64,000 nucleotides of DNA from a virus: the IMG/VR virus record IMGVR_UViG_3300003322_000266, positions 1 to 64,000 of that record, one strand, 5' to 3'. The position numbers and the translations under genes were made by a program. The notes below the pieces were generated by a model. That model ran no database searches, was not told the DNA's origin, and saw only the letters and a list, made by a program, of their open reading frames with translations. How positions within the stretch are numbered: the stretch's first letter is position 1; every line of letters begins with the position of its first letter. This document shows positions 7,921 through 16,899 of the stretch, in pieces.

Positions 7921-9444
7921 TCACAGTTCGAACTTGCCGCCCGTCTGTCCAGTCTTCGCCCTGAAGTACGCGTCAAGCATCGTCTGCGTCTTCTCGCTGA
8001 TGATGGGCTTGATGATCGGCTTCAACACGTTGAAGAACTCGTTGCGCAAGCAGTTGCGTCTCACGTTGTGGTCATCGAGGAAGAGTCTGATGCAGGGCCG
8101 CGGCTTACCCTCGTGCGGAGTGCAGACACGACGCATGCGCTGCTCTGCGTTCTCCTTGTTCGAGCTCATCGTCACTTCGTAGAGCATCGACGCACGTGGG
8201 ATGTTCAAGCCGACTGAGAGCTTCTTCGCAGTCCCTACCAGGATCTTCCGCTTGTAGAACGATGCCTTCTCGAGCGTCTCGTCCAGGATCTTCTTCGGCA
8301 CCTGACCATGGTACGGCCACGCCAGCCGTCGACCAGCCAGCTCGTTGATGGCCTTGATCGTCAGCTCGACCGCCTTGTGGTACGAGTACGGAATCATGAT
8401 CAGGTGGCCGTTCTCCACGTCCTTGATCGCCTGTCGTGCGATCTGCTGGATGCGACCCTTGTCGTTCTCGATTGATGATACCATCGTGTTCCATCGAGCA
8501 TTGCGGCCGGTCTTACCTCGATACTTCGTCGGGTTGACTCTGACCTCGGGACTCAGAGACTCGACGATCACCTCGTGGATGATGGGCCCCACCACCTGGC
8601 GGACGAGAACGAACTTCATGTCCTTACGGCTCGGAGTCCCAGACAGGCCGATCATCCACCGAGAGTTCAGGCGCGCCAGAATCTGAATGTACTTGTCGGC
8701 GGCACCCATGTGCACTTCATCGATGAAGATGACCTCGAACATGTCCCGGATTCGAGCCAGCAGCTTCTGACCCTTATCGGAATAGAACGTGTTCGGAGTG
8801 CAAAGGCAGATGTCGTGAGTCTCGAAGTCCTCGAAGGTCTTGCAGAGCTTGATCCGCTTCGGATCGATGTCGGTCATCTTCTTCTGGCGCTTCGAACCGA
8901 TGAAGGTCTCGATGAAGCCATTGAGCCACTCACGCTGACCAGCGATGATCAACGTCTTGCGGCTCAGCTTGCAGATGACTGCAGTACCGGACACCGTCTT
9001 GCCTGACCGCGGAGGTGCCTTGAGGACGCCTCGACGCTTCTGGATCATGGCCTTGACGGCCTCGGCTTGACCTGTCCGATAGGTGCCCGTGAACTTGATC
9101 GGCGCGATGCGCTTCTTCGGACTCTTGTCTCGGATCGTGATCTCGTGACCACGGTTCTCGAGCATGTGCTCGATGACTGGAAACGATCCGACCGGGACTC
9201 TGAGGTATCGGTTCTCGTTCGGCCCGAGCTTGAGCTGGGTCGCCATCTTGTACTGGCCCTTGAAGGCCGGGCACGTGTCGCAGATGTCACAGTGGCGCTC
9301 GGGCCGCCATTCGCAGCCCTTGCATGCCTTCTCGTCGTAGAACTTGAAGTCCAGCTTCTCCTTGATCTTGTCCCGGAGCTCCGGCTCCAGCTTCTTGATC
9401 GGGATGTAGACGCCTTCGCGCTTCGTGACTTGGATCTGGCTCAC
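7921..9444 (-). CDS. uvsW: UvsW-like SF2 DNA helicase with N-terminal zinc-binding cluster
   Basis: Superfamily 2 motifs are clear: Walker A in APPRSGKT at 143-150, DEVH at 242-245, motif III SGTPSR at 268-273, and a C-terminal domain ending with an AEQRMRRV motif VI-like stretch near 440. The 507-aa length suits UvsW. Before the helicase core, cysteines at about 41, 44, 52, 55 and 58 form a zinc-finger-like cluster. UvsW in T4 unwinds branched recombination intermediates and R-loops and switches off origin initiation. The start is a GTG overlapping the upstream stop. The identification as UvsW rather than another SF2 phage helicase is likely but not proven. Confidence 0.87.
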   Translation of the reverse strand: MSQIQVTKREGVYIPIKKLEPELRDKIKEKLDFKFYDEKACKGCEWRPERHCDICDTCPAFKGQYKMATQLKLGPNENRYLRVPVGSFPVIEHMLENRGHEITIRDKSPKKRIAPIKFTGTYRTGQAEAVKAMIQKRRGVLKAPPRSGKTVSGTAVICKLSRKTLIIAGQREWLNGFIETFIGSKRQKKMTDIDPKRIKLCKTFEDFETHDICLCTPNTFYSDKGQKLLARIRDMFEVIFIDEVHMGAADKYIQILARLNSRWMIGLSGTPSRKDMKFVLVRQVVGPIIHEVIVESLSPEVRVNPTKYRGKTGRNARWNTMVSSIENDKGRIQQIARQAIKDVENGHLIMIPYSYHKAVELTIKAINELAGRRLAWPYHGQVPKKILDETLEKASFYKRKILVGTAKKLSVGLNIPRASMLYEVTMSSNKENAEQRMRRVCTPHEGKPRPCIRLFLDDHNVRRNCLRNEFFNVLKPIIKPIISEKTQTMLDAYFRAKTGQTGGKFEL

Positions 9445-9986
9445 AGCGTACGACCTCGGCCTTCCGACAGCAGCTTGATGAGTTCGCCACAGCGATGAAG
9501 GGCATGGCCGGCGCTGTCAATGTCCTTGATGAGTTGGTCGATGCCCGAGATCAGGGTCTCGGCTTCCTCGATGTACTCGATGGCGACCTTCATGACGCGG
9601 TCGGCCAGGGCCTTCTGCATCGTGACCCCACCGTAGTCCTTCAACTCATCCGCGTACTTGGTGAGGATGTGCTTGCGCATGGCAGCGATGCCCTTACGCA
9701 GCGAACTCACCTTCTTGTCGACCTTGACTCGGATCTCGGTCATGCGACCGCGAGCCGCCATGTCGGTTGTGTTCGCGTCCAGCAGCGTCTTCGGGCTGTA
9801 CCGGCCGTCACCAGTCAGGGAACGACTCGGCCGTCCGGCGTGCAGTCCCATGCATTCATTGGTCAGAGACTCGATGTCGAGACCCTGCTTCGTCGTCGCC
9901 AGGACTTGCTTGAAGGCCTTGTACTCCGAGTCCTCACGGATCACGGCGATGAGACTCATGCCTTCGGTCTTGCTTTTCTTGACCAT
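9441..9986 (-). CDS. Unknown 181-aa helical protein next to UvsW-like gene
   Basis: The protein is almost entirely helical. It has a basic central region (about 75-110, rich in Arg/Lys and coiled-coil-like) and an acidic helical C-terminus. I choose the ATG at 9986, which overlaps the upstream TGA and is 6 nt after GAAGG; a GTG at 9989 is the alternative. In T4 the small helical recombination mediator UvsY is encoded next to uvsW, so size, fold and position fit a UvsY-like role, but no diagnostic motif is visible. Confidence 0.7.
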   Translation of the reverse strand: MVKKSKTEGMSLIAVIREDSEYKAFKQVLATTKQGLDIESLTNECMGLHAGRPSRSLTGDGRYSPKTLLDANTTDMAARGRMTEIRVKVDKKVSSLRKGIAAMRKHILTKYADELKDYGGVTMQKALADRVMKVAIEYIEEAETLISGIDQLIKDIDSAGHALHRCGELIKLLSEGRGRTL

Positions 9987-10375
9987 CACTGACCTTCCAG
10001 AATCTGTTTCATGTGTTCACCCACCGTGGTAGAGACCGCGATGGCTCCGCAGTTGGGGTAGTCGAAGAGCAGGAACTCAGGACACTTGATCGACAGCTGG
10101 AAGGCTTCGGCCTTTCCGCGCTTCGACTCCATGTACGTGATGACGTAGGAGCCCTGTGACTCGACCTTCATACCCGAGAGTAGGAAGTATCCGACGGGCT
10201 TACCATCCCGCATCAAGTTCCACATCTCGAACATGCAGATCAAGTTGAACTTGGTCCCTAGCTCGTAGACGCCTGGCTCCTGCGGACTCGAGACGATCGC
10301 ATGGCCCTGACCCAGCCTGTAGAACAGGCCCGTCTCCCACGGGATCAGTGACCTTAGAGTTGCGCCTTGGATCAT
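9986..10375 (-). CDS. Unknown 129-aa protein
   Basis: This soluble beta-rich protein starts at an ATG overlapping the clamp gene stop (ATGA). The longer open frame upstream lies within the clamp gene and is low-complexity, so it is not coding. It contains PGVYELGTKFNL, similar in feel to the PGVYEY segment of the protein at 6612-6875. Translational coupling to the clamp gene is visible; function is unknown. Confidence 0.7.
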   Translation of the reverse strand: MIQGATLRSLIPWETGLFYRLGQGHAIVSSPQEPGVYELGTKFNLICMFEMWNLMRDGKPVGYFLLSGMKVESQGSYVITYMESKRGKAEAFQLSIKCPEFLLFDYPNCGAIAVSTTVGEHMKQILEGQ

Positions 10376-11454
10376 TGCTGATTCAGCGCCACGATTGCCG
10401 ACGAGCCTGCGAGAGCCATCGACACGAAGGCACCGTCCACCACGTTCATCGACATGTCCTCCGAGGCGCGACCGATCAGCTCCTGGATGTACTCGAGGTC
10501 GACGCGGAAGCTGCGCTCCTTCGACCCGCCGGTGCCACCTGCGATCAGGGACTTGACCTGACCCTGACCGGTCTTGACCAGGAGTTCGACCTTGTCGCCC
10601 TTGGAGCCACGCGCCGACGTGAACTCGATCTCGGCACGCTCCTTGCCGACCACCGATCGTGCGTTGTCGATGAAGGTCAGCACGTCCTTCTTTCCGAGCT
10701 TGAAGGTCGTGGCCTTCTCTGCCATCGCCTCCTTGATCTTCGCCTGCACCTCGGACAGTGAGGGCAGCTCGTCGGTGGCCGGCAGTGACAGGGAGACGTT
10801 GACCAGCTTGTTCTTGACGCGGATCGAAGTCTTGCTCTGGTTGATCGTGAAGTTGGACGAGTGGAAGACTTCCACCAGTGCCTTCGCGGTCTCGATCGGC
10901 ATCACGCACTCGAAGTCGCCCTTGATCGCCTTGTCCCTGACCCAGCTCATGTGAGCATTGTCGTAGCAGCAGACGAAGGCGCCGGAGTTCGAGAGCTTGA
11001 TACCGACCGGCATCCATGCGCTGAGGATCGACGTCGGCTTCAGCGTCACGTCGCGCAACGCGGTGCGGAGCCACGTCGCTTGATCGCCGGTCAGCTGCCA
11101 GTCCTTGGTCTCTTCCTTCGCCAGTTCGTCGACCGGCAGGACGTCGAGGGTCGCAAGCTCGGCCACGTAGCCACCGCTGGACTTGACAGTCAGCGTCCCG
11201 TCCTTGTAGGTGAGGACGAGGTTGGACCTGCCCTTCGACGCATCACGCAGCGACTGCATGAGGATCGCGAACTCGCCATCGCCTTTGACGTCACACGGGA
11301 TGACGACGGTGCAGCGCGAGAGATCGGCGACCGAGTTCGCGGTCAGTCGACCCTTGGTCGCACGGAAGGTGACCTCGCCCTCGAGCGGAGGTGCGGTCTT
11401 GCTGATGATGTCGAGGGCATTCTGGATCGCATCGGTTTCGACTTGGATTTGCAT
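10372..11454 (-). CDS. Sliding clamp, DnaN (DNA polymerase III beta) type
   Basis: The 360-aa length and three-part layout (about 1-120, 120-240, 240-360) match the bacterial beta clamp rather than the 228-aa two-domain gp45 clamp of T4. The last 45 residues (FRVDLEYIQELIGRASE...) follow the pattern of the DnaN third domain. It would encircle DNA and tether polymerase, loaded by the AAA protein of 21954-23093. The gene has its own leader: a terminator lies upstream (11541-11573), then a TAAATA element about 50 nt before the ATG. Sequence similarity is remote, so the fold assignment should be treated as probable. Confidence 0.82.
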   Translation of the reverse strand: MQIQVETDAIQNALDIISKTAPPLEGEVTFRATKGRLTANSVADLSRCTVVIPCDVKGDGEFAILMQSLRDASKGRSNLVLTYKDGTLTVKSSGGYVAELATLDVLPVDELAKEETKDWQLTGDQATWLRTALRDVTLKPTSILSAWMPVGIKLSNSGAFVCCYDNAHMSWVRDKAIKGDFECVMPIETAKALVEVFHSSNFTINQSKTSIRVKNKLVNVSLSLPATDELPSLSEVQAKIKEAMAEKATTFKLGKKDVLTFIDNARSVVGKERAEIEFTSARGSKGDKVELLVKTGQGQVKSLIAGGTGGSKERSFRVDLEYIQELIGRASEDMSMNVVDGAFVSMALAGSSAIVALNQQ

Positions 11455-11459
11455 CTGGT

Positions 11460-11512
11460 AGCTCGTGTGGTGTCAAGGTTGAGGACGTGTGCTATCGCGT
11501 CTATTTACAGTA
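11460..11512 (-). promoter_or_regulatory. Candidate promoter/leader of the clamp gene
   Basis: Read on the minus strand, the leader contains TGTAAATAGACGCG (11509-11496), then GACACCACACGAGC about 20 nt before the ATG. The clamp-loader leader (23094-23130) has the same order of elements: TAAATAGA, a CACA stretch, GACACCACA and ACGAGC. TAAATA resembles the -10 region of T4 late promoters (TATAAATA). The shared GACACCACA could be an operator or a translational control site; this is inference. Confidence 0.45.
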
Positions 11513-11540
11513 ATGGTACTTCTGATCATGGGTCAGAACG

Positions 11541-11573
11541 AAAAGAGGGTCCCGACTTTAGCCATCGGGACCC
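11541..11573 (-). terminator. Rho-independent terminator of the virion-protein pair 13324-11606
   Basis: On the minus strand a perfect 9-bp stem (11573-11565 with 11555-11547), 9-nt loop, is followed by CTCTTTTC, a short T-run. It lies 33 nt after the stop of the 11606-12391 gene and before the clamp gene leader, so it separates two transcription units running the same way. Confidence 0.85.
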
Positions 11574-11605
11574 TTTGAATGGACCGTGAAGTCCGAGCGA
11601 AAGCG

Positions 11606-12391
11606 TTACTGCACCGTGAGGTTCAGGACGACGTTCGAGGTCTGGCCCAGTTCGTCGTAGACCGTGAAGCCGAACGTGAAGGAGCCCGGCTGCAGCTCGT
11701 TGAGCTTCATGATGCGGATGCCGTTGTACATGACGCCGTCGGCGGTCGCCGTCGGGATGCCGACCACGGCGCTGACCAGGGGCGGCGGAGAGCCGGAAGG
11801 TTGCGTCGTGGTCACGATGCGGATGCCCTTCGTCGGCGACTTGGCGTTGAAGAGGGTCACCCAGTTGAAGTCCAGGAACGGGCACTCGCCGTTCAGGGTC
11901 TCGTAGAGGACGGAGGCTTGCCAGGTGTAGGACGCAGGAGTGGTCACGGTCGGGGCACTCGGATTCGTTGCAGCGCTGACCGAGAGGTTCAGGGTACCAC
12001 CGGTCAGACCTTGGAGCAGAGGGCCGGGCGAGAAGTGCTCGAACCACGACTCGGTCGACATCGAGTACCAGCGGCTGTAGCCCTGATCGACCTTCTGGAG
12101 CAGCGTCGATGCCCACGGGAAGTAGTTCTTCGCCAGGCCAGAGGGCCAGACGGCAGCCATGTACTGGGGCATGCCGATGCCGGAGTACTGCGTCACGGTC
12201 TTGAGAGGGACCGCGAAGCCGGCGCCGCCGTTGGTGCCGTCCGGGATCGTGAACGTGGTCTCGTTGCCGCTGAAGGTCGTGGCCGTGATCGGGTACCACC
12301 CGACAACGATGCCGTCCTGCGTCATCGCAGGCAGGATCGTCTGGCGGACTGGCGCCGTGAACGGCAGGCCATACTGGTTCTTGGTGGGCAT
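11606..12391 (-). CDS. Probable virion protein with Ig-like C-terminus
   Basis: This 261-aa, Thr/Ser/Gly/Pro-rich beta protein ends with a typical Ig/cadherin-type last-strand pattern (FTFGFTVYDELGQTSNVV). It has few charged residues and no signal peptide. Its composition resembles the fibre and decoration proteins elsewhere in the window rather than the replication genes around it. It forms a pair with the PKD/Ig protein upstream and is followed by its own terminator. A capsid-decoration or adhesin role is inferred from composition and neighbour only. Confidence 0.75.
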   Translation of the reverse strand: MPTKNQYGLPFTAPVRQTILPAMTQDGIVVGWYPITATTFSGNETTFTIPDGTNGGAGFAVPLKTVTQYSGIGMPQYMAAVWPSGLAKNYFPWASTLLQKVDQGYSRWYSMSTESWFEHFSPGPLLQGLTGGTLNLSVSAATNPSAPTVTTPASYTWQASVLYETLNGECPFLDFNWVTLFNAKSPTKGIRIVTTTQPSGSPPPLVSAVVGIPTATADGVMYNGIRIMKLNELQPGSFTFGFTVYDELGQTSNVVLNLTVQ

Positions 12392-12421
12392 CGTCTTTCC
12401 TTTGCTGATCTGAAATGGGAA

Positions 12422-13324
12422 TCAGGTGACGTCGATCACCTGCACGTACTGGAGCTCGGTGCCCTTGCAGCTGACGCCGCAGACACAGGCACCGTTGTTT
12501 TGATCCATGATTGTCACTACGTCTCGGTCTGCGATCGGAGTCTGATCGACTGCAACGACAGTGCAGAGCCAAGTGTTGGTCCACGTCAGTGCCGCTTGCG
12601 GGAGCGTCACCGTCTCGGGCCATGGGGCGAACAGGTTCTCAGGACCGACAGTCGTGGTCTCGACGATCGCCACCTGCTTCGCATCCTGTGGTCGCACGAA
12701 CTGGAAGCCGTCGAAGACCAGGCTGTCAGCATCGAGTCCGAGGTACACGAGCTTGCCGTTGTACCAGGCTTTGATGGCCGGACCGTCGGAGCCTGCAACC
12801 ACGTGAAGGGTCACGGTTGCGATCGCAGATTGATCGCCGGTGTTGAAGTTCGTCAGCTGATACTGGAAGGTGTCAGTGCCGATGAAGTCGTGATCGGGTG
12901 TGTAGGTGAAGATCCCGTTGCCTGGCCAGCTGTCGATCGTGCCGTGCATCGGGTTCGTAACCACCTGCCGGAGAATCGCCTGGAGGTTCGGGCCTGCTGC
13001 ATCGTTGTCGGCCGTGTTGGCCGTCAGCGACGTGTTGGCATGCACGTTGTACACGTCGTCGACCGCGACAGGTGGTGCCTCGTAGGCAATGACCTGGACC
13101 GTTTGCGTCCAGTCTCCTTCGGAGCTCATCACCGTCACGTTGTACGAACCTGGAATCGTGTACGTGTGCTGGGTGTCAGTGCCTGAGTCCTGAGGGTCTC
13201 CGTTACCCCAGTCCCACGTGACGGTACCCAGCAGGTTGTCACCGTCGGTGTCATGAAGACTGACTGTGACGACCAGAGGCGTCTCGCCCCGGATCGGCGT
13301 CACGTTTAGGACTGGGTGGGCCAT
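12422..13324 (-). CDS. PKD plus Ig-like domain protein, probable virion decoration
   Basis: Residues 1-80 form a PKD domain, with the hallmark WDWGNGDPQDSGTDTQHTY then PGSYNVTV. Residues 80-180 look like a second Ig/cadherin-like domain of the type PVAVDDVYNV...GTIDSWPGNGIFTYTPD...GTDTFQYQ, common in bacterial adhesins. The last 120 residues have no recognised fold and end with a small Cys cluster (CVCGVSCKG). Phage Ig and PKD domains usually sit on capsid or tail surfaces and bind weakly to carbohydrates. The gene lies between recombination and clamp genes, an odd place for a structural gene. Confidence 0.82.
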   Translation of the reverse strand: MAHPVLNVTPIRGETPLVVTVSLHDTDGDNLLGTVTWDWGNGDPQDSGTDTQHTYTIPGSYNVTVMSSEGDWTQTVQVIAYEAPPVAVDDVYNVHANTSLTANTADNDAAGPNLQAILRQVVTNPMHGTIDSWPGNGIFTYTPDHDFIGTDTFQYQLTNFNTGDQSAIATVTLHVVAGSDGPAIKAWYNGKLVYLGLDADSLVFDGFQFVRPQDAKQVAIVETTTVGPENLFAPWPETVTLPQAALTWTNTWLCTVVAVDQTPIADRDVVTIMDQNNGACVCGVSCKGTELQYVQVIDVT

Positions 13325-14032
13325 TCACTTCTCCACTTTCTTGACTTTGGGCTTGCCCGCGTTGAGGAAGTACTGCATGTCGAAGGCCGGCACTCCCGTC
13401 TGCATCGAGATCACCTCCGGGTCACCACCTTCCTTCAGCAGCTGAACAGCACGACGCAAGTCTTGACCATCCTTGATGATGGGCGCCAGCTTCGCTTCGA
13501 GCTTCATGTTCCTGGCAAGGAACCTGAGGAGCGTACGCTCCGAACAGCGCGAGTTGAAGTAGTCGACGATCATCGCCTGCACCTCCTTGCGGAACGTGTA
13601 GGGCGCCACGTGCTGCACCGCGGTCAGGATCTTGTTCAACAGTGACGGCTTCGCCACGTGGTTGATGTAGTCGACCGGACTCATGTGCGAGACTTCGATC
13701 TTGATCTCTGCCTCGGACAGGAGTGCAGTCATCAGCGCCGTGACAAGGTCGGGACCAGACAGAGCCGGAATGTTCGTGGTCGACAGCATTCCATGCGAGC
13801 CGACAATGAAATTGATGGCCTTCGGTCGCAAACCCTTTAGCGTGTAGCAGATGTGAACGTCTCTGGGCTGTGGTTGCTTCATGTTGATTCGGCGCGCGGG
13901 CTTGCCCTTAGTAGCCGAATCGATGGTGTGAGTCACCTTCAGCTGCCGCAGTGTCTCGCTCAGGTCAAAAGCGGAGAATACTGTGGAAGAGAAGACTGCG
14001 TACTTCTGGTCTCCGGTCTTACTTGATTTCAC
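13325..14032 (-). CDS. Unknown 235-aa protein
   Basis: This mostly helical basic protein ends with a lysine-rich tail (KPKVKKVEK). I choose the GTG at 14032, 7 nt after a GAGGA site, which overlaps the gp46-like stop by 14 nt; a GTG at 14071 without a clear site would give 248 residues. It is placed right behind the gp46-like ATPase gene, where T4-like phages often keep recombination partners, but it has none of the metallophosphatase motifs expected of gp47. Function is unknown. Confidence 0.72.
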   Translation of the reverse strand: MKSSKTGDQKYAVFSSTVFSAFDLSETLRQLKVTHTIDSATKGKPARRINMKQPQPRDVHICYTLKGLRPKAINFIVGSHGMLSTTNIPALSGPDLVTALMTALLSEAEIKIEVSHMSPVDYINHVAKPSLLNKILTAVQHVAPYTFRKEVQAMIVDYFNSRCSERTLLRFLARNMKLEAKLAPIIKDGQDLRRAVQLLKEGGDPEVISMQTGVPAFDMQYFLNAGKPKVKKVEK

Positions 14033-16187
14033 TTGGATGTCCTCGGCGAATGGACGCACCGGAAGCGTCACGGTAGATGGTGTACTCCTTGGCGCCCTGA
14101 TAGCGCTCGTACTCCTTCGGTGTCACGATCAGGATGCTCGGGATCACAGTCAGCAGATGCGGTAGCAGCGTGTGGAACCTGTCGATCATGCCTTCGTGGA
14201 AAGAGGCGCAAGGCTCGTCCATGACCAGAAGCGACAGTCGCTTGTCGCTCGGCACGTACATGAGCAGCGAGAAGATGAGGATCATGGTGAACAGCGTCGA
14301 CTCCGCACCCGAGAGCTTGCGCACGTCAGTCGGAGGCTTGCCACGACGATGAACCAGGAGCCGAATCTTCGTGTCCCACTTGAACTCGAAGCGGTAGTCG
14401 ACAAAGACCAGGGTCCCCATCTTGTTGATGGTGGCCATCATCTGCTCGCTGATGGCCTCGATCGCCATGCGCTTCACCGCCTTGTCATCGTAGGCGCTGA
14501 TCGCGAACTGCAGGGCTTCTTCCTCGCTCAGCTGCTCCTTGAGATCAGCCAGACGGTTGCGCATGTCAGTCGCCCGAGCCTTGACCGTGTTGTGGACTTC
14601 GAGCTTGGTCTTGGTCGACGACAGACGATCTTGCACCTCTTCGAGCTTCGACGAGTCGAAGACCGATTTGCGTTGCTGGTCAGTCAGAGCTTCGAGGTCC
14701 TTGACCGATCCCAAGTGTTGCGCCACGAACTCGAGTACCTTAAGCTCATGACTCAGAGTCTCGACGTCACCTGCCTCTTCGGGCTTCTCCACCTTCTCAG
14801 GCTTGGGACCCAGACGCTGGAGCTTCATGTACAGGGCATGATCATCGCGATGCTTGTTCTGAAGTCGCTCAGCCTTGGCTCTGGCCTCGGCCTTCGGACC
14901 GTACTCCTCCATCTCGCGGTCATACTTGGCCTTGAGTTCAGAGTATCGATCCCATTGCGTCCAGCACATCTCGAGTTCTTCGAGCTCTGTCCTGAGCTTG
15001 TCGATCTTGTCCGGGTCGTGCTTGGCAACGGGCTGACCGCACTCTCCACAGATGCCGCCCTTGAACTTCTTCGAGTGGGCAACCATCTGGTCGAGCTTGA
15101 CCTCCATCTTCGCCATCTCGGCGCGGCTGATCTCCGGCTTCTGGGCAGACTGCTTCATCTGCTTCAGAGCCGGACCGTACAGCAGGTCTGGACTGACCAG
15201 CTTCTCGTAGAGCTTGAGCTCTGCAGTCGCACGAGTGAAAGTCTTGGATGCGGCCTCCAGTTCATCCATGTCTCGCTCGCTGTCGAGGTCAGCCGCAGCT
15301 TCTTCCCAGGTCTTGAGCGCACGCTTGTACGCTCGGTACTCCTCAGCCTGTCGACCGGCCTTGCGCGCTGCCTTGAGTCTGACCTTCGTGTCCTCGATCT
15401 TGTCTTCGAGAGATGACCAGTCATCACAAAGCTTGGCTGCAGCCTTGATCTGGTCGCTCGCATAGGACTCGAACTGGAGCAGGGACTTGATGCGTTGTGA
15501 CTCGTCGGACTGGGCCCTGAGCTTCTTAAGCCTGACTTCGAGTTGCTCGAGCTTGGACTCGAGCTCCAGACGCTCGCCCTTCTTCAGCATGTCGGACTTG
15601 ACAGCGTTGAAGGTGGTCTCGAGTTCGGTGAACTGAGCCTTGATCTTGCGGAGTTCGGCCGCACGTGCGGCCAACACCTTCTTCTCGGCATCGAGTCGAT
15701 CGAGCTGAAAGAAGGAGGTGAAGAACTTCTTCCTCTCCGTCGAGTCACCCATGACTAGTGGGTGCGGCATCTTCGAGTCCATGAACCCGTAGGTCCTGTA
15801 CTCGTCTTCGGTGATCGACCAGTAGCGTGGAATCAGACTCTTCGTCTTCGACGGAGTCGCGCCCTTCTTCTCCGTGCCGTCGACCGCGATCTTGACTCGC
15901 TCGGAACGGCCGTTGTACGTGGTCTGGATCTTGACTCGGCGCTTGCCCTTCATGAACTGAATCATGCGGACGCCGGACTTGGTCTTGTCTTCCTTCTCGC
16001 CGATGATCGGCGTGTCGTAGAAGATGTCTGCAGTTGCCGAGGCGAAAACGGACTTGCCCGCGGCGTTACCGATTCCTCCCATGAGCATGTTCTTGCCATA
16101 GAGGTAGGTAACGCCGCGGGCAATCTGGAGCTTGGTGGGCTTGAAGTCGGCGATGCCGCTCAGCCCTAGTTGTTCAACGATCAGCAT
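14019..16187 (-). CDS. gp46 / Rad50-type recombination ATPase with zinc hook
   Basis: This 722-aa SMC-type protein has an N-terminal Walker A (GIGNAAGKS, ending at residue 46), two long coiled-coil arms (about 155-360 and 395-570) and between them a zinc hook GICGECGQPV with the CxxC cysteines at 380 and 383. The C-terminal lobe has the ABC signature KLSGAES and Walker B LSLLVMDEP. It would pair with a gp47/Mre11-type nuclease to resect DNA ends during recombination-dependent replication. No gp47 gene is visible in this window. The Walker A lacks the usual GxNGxGKS asparagine-glycine pair, reading GNAAGKS. Confidence 0.93.
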   Translation of the reverse strand: MLIVEQLGLSGIADFKPTKLQIARGVTYLYGKNMLMGGIGNAAGKSVFASATADIFYDTPIIGEKEDKTKSGVRMIQFMKGKRRVKIQTTYNGRSERVKIAVDGTEKKGATPSKTKSLIPRYWSITEDEYRTYGFMDSKMPHPLVMGDSTERKKFFTSFFQLDRLDAEKKVLAARAAELRKIKAQFTELETTFNAVKSDMLKKGERLELESKLEQLEVRLKKLRAQSDESQRIKSLLQFESYASDQIKAAAKLCDDWSSLEDKIEDTKVRLKAARKAGRQAEEYRAYKRALKTWEEAAADLDSERDMDELEAASKTFTRATAELKLYEKLVSPDLLYGPALKQMKQSAQKPEISRAEMAKMEVKLDQMVAHSKKFKGGICGECGQPVAKHDPDKIDKLRTELEELEMCWTQWDRYSELKAKYDREMEEYGPKAEARAKAERLQNKHRDDHALYMKLQRLGPKPEKVEKPEEAGDVETLSHELKVLEFVAQHLGSVKDLEALTDQQRKSVFDSSKLEEVQDRLSSTKTKLEVHNTVKARATDMRNRLADLKEQLSEEEALQFAISAYDDKAVKRMAIEAISEQMMATINKMGTLVFVDYRFEFKWDTKIRLLVHRRGKPPTDVRKLSGAESTLFTMILIFSLLMYVPSDKRLSLLVMDEPCASFHEGMIDRFHTLLPHLLTVIPSILIVTPKEYERYQGAKEYTIYRDASGASIRRGHPSEIK

Positions 16188-16188
16188 G

Positions 16189-16899
16189 TCACTTGCCTAG
16201 AAGCAGGTCTTCGATTTGTTGGTACAGTTGTTCCAACGTGCCCCTGTTGTCGATGACCTTGTCGTAGTCGTTCCAGAGCACGTGTTGCCACTCGGACTCG
16301 TGCACTCGATCCTCGTTTCTGAGTCTCGACATGATCTTGTGTCCGTAGTCGACGACAGCGTTCCGAGTAGCGCTGTTCTGGAGGTCGACCTCTGGAATCG
16401 TCAGACCATTGAGCGTGAACTGCTCCATGCCCTTGTAGAAGGGCTTGAGCCAGTGTGGCTGCCGACGATGGACACCGACGATCTGGCCCTTCGCTTCACG
16501 CACGAACGCGAACTCGTTGAGGAAGCGTGCGTCGGTGATGACGACCGGGCCCTGATACTTCATGATCTCGTTGGCGAGACTCAGAATCCAGAACTCGGGG
16601 TGGAAGTGATTGCGCACGACCTCGGTTGCGAAGTTCTGAAGCACCCATCGAGGCGTGATCTGGACACCGAGATCGAGCTTGTCGGTCCACCACTCGTCGG
16701 GCTCGTCACGCCACTTTCTCGACTCTTCGGTCACGCCGTCGAGGAGCAGCCGATCCCAGTGGAACATGGCAGCCACTGCGTCCTTAAGGCTTGATCCGAA
16801 GCTGACGCGCTTGAAGCCCTCGTGCTTGACCAGGTAGTCACCGACCGTGTCCTTGCCCGATCCGATGATACCCGCAACGGCGATGATTCTGCTGCTCAT
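16189..16899 (-). CDS. Deoxynucleoside monophosphate kinase
   Basis: The 236 residues match the phage dNMP kinase family (T4 gp1 type): a P-loop GIIGSGKDTVGDYL at the N-terminus, a region RVSFGSSLKDAV for nucleotide binding, a long insert with a DEWW segment, and a VVITDARFLNEF motif near residue 120. The enzyme phosphorylates dNMPs to dNDPs for phage DNA synthesis and in many phages accepts modified nucleotides. It starts by ATGA overlap with a 45-aa gene and ends one base before the gp46-like gene. Confidence 0.92.
   Translation of the reverse strand: MSSRIIAVAGIIGSGKDTVGDYLVKHEGFKRVSFGSSLKDAVAAMFHWDRLLLDGVTEESRKWRDEPDEWWTDKLDLGVQITPRWVLQNFATEVVRNHFHPEFWILSLANEIMKYQGPVVITDARFLNEFAFVREAKGQIVGVHRRQPHWLKPFYKGMEQFTLNGLTIPEVDLQNSATRNAVVDYGHKIMSRLRNEDRVHESEWQHVLWNDYDKVIDNRGTLEQLYQQIEDLLLGK

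Noticed and set aside
13325-14071. gp47-like nuclease next to gp46-like gene
   Set aside because: The 13325-14032 protein lacks the metallophosphatase motifs (DxH, GDxxD, GNHD) expected for gp47/Mre11.
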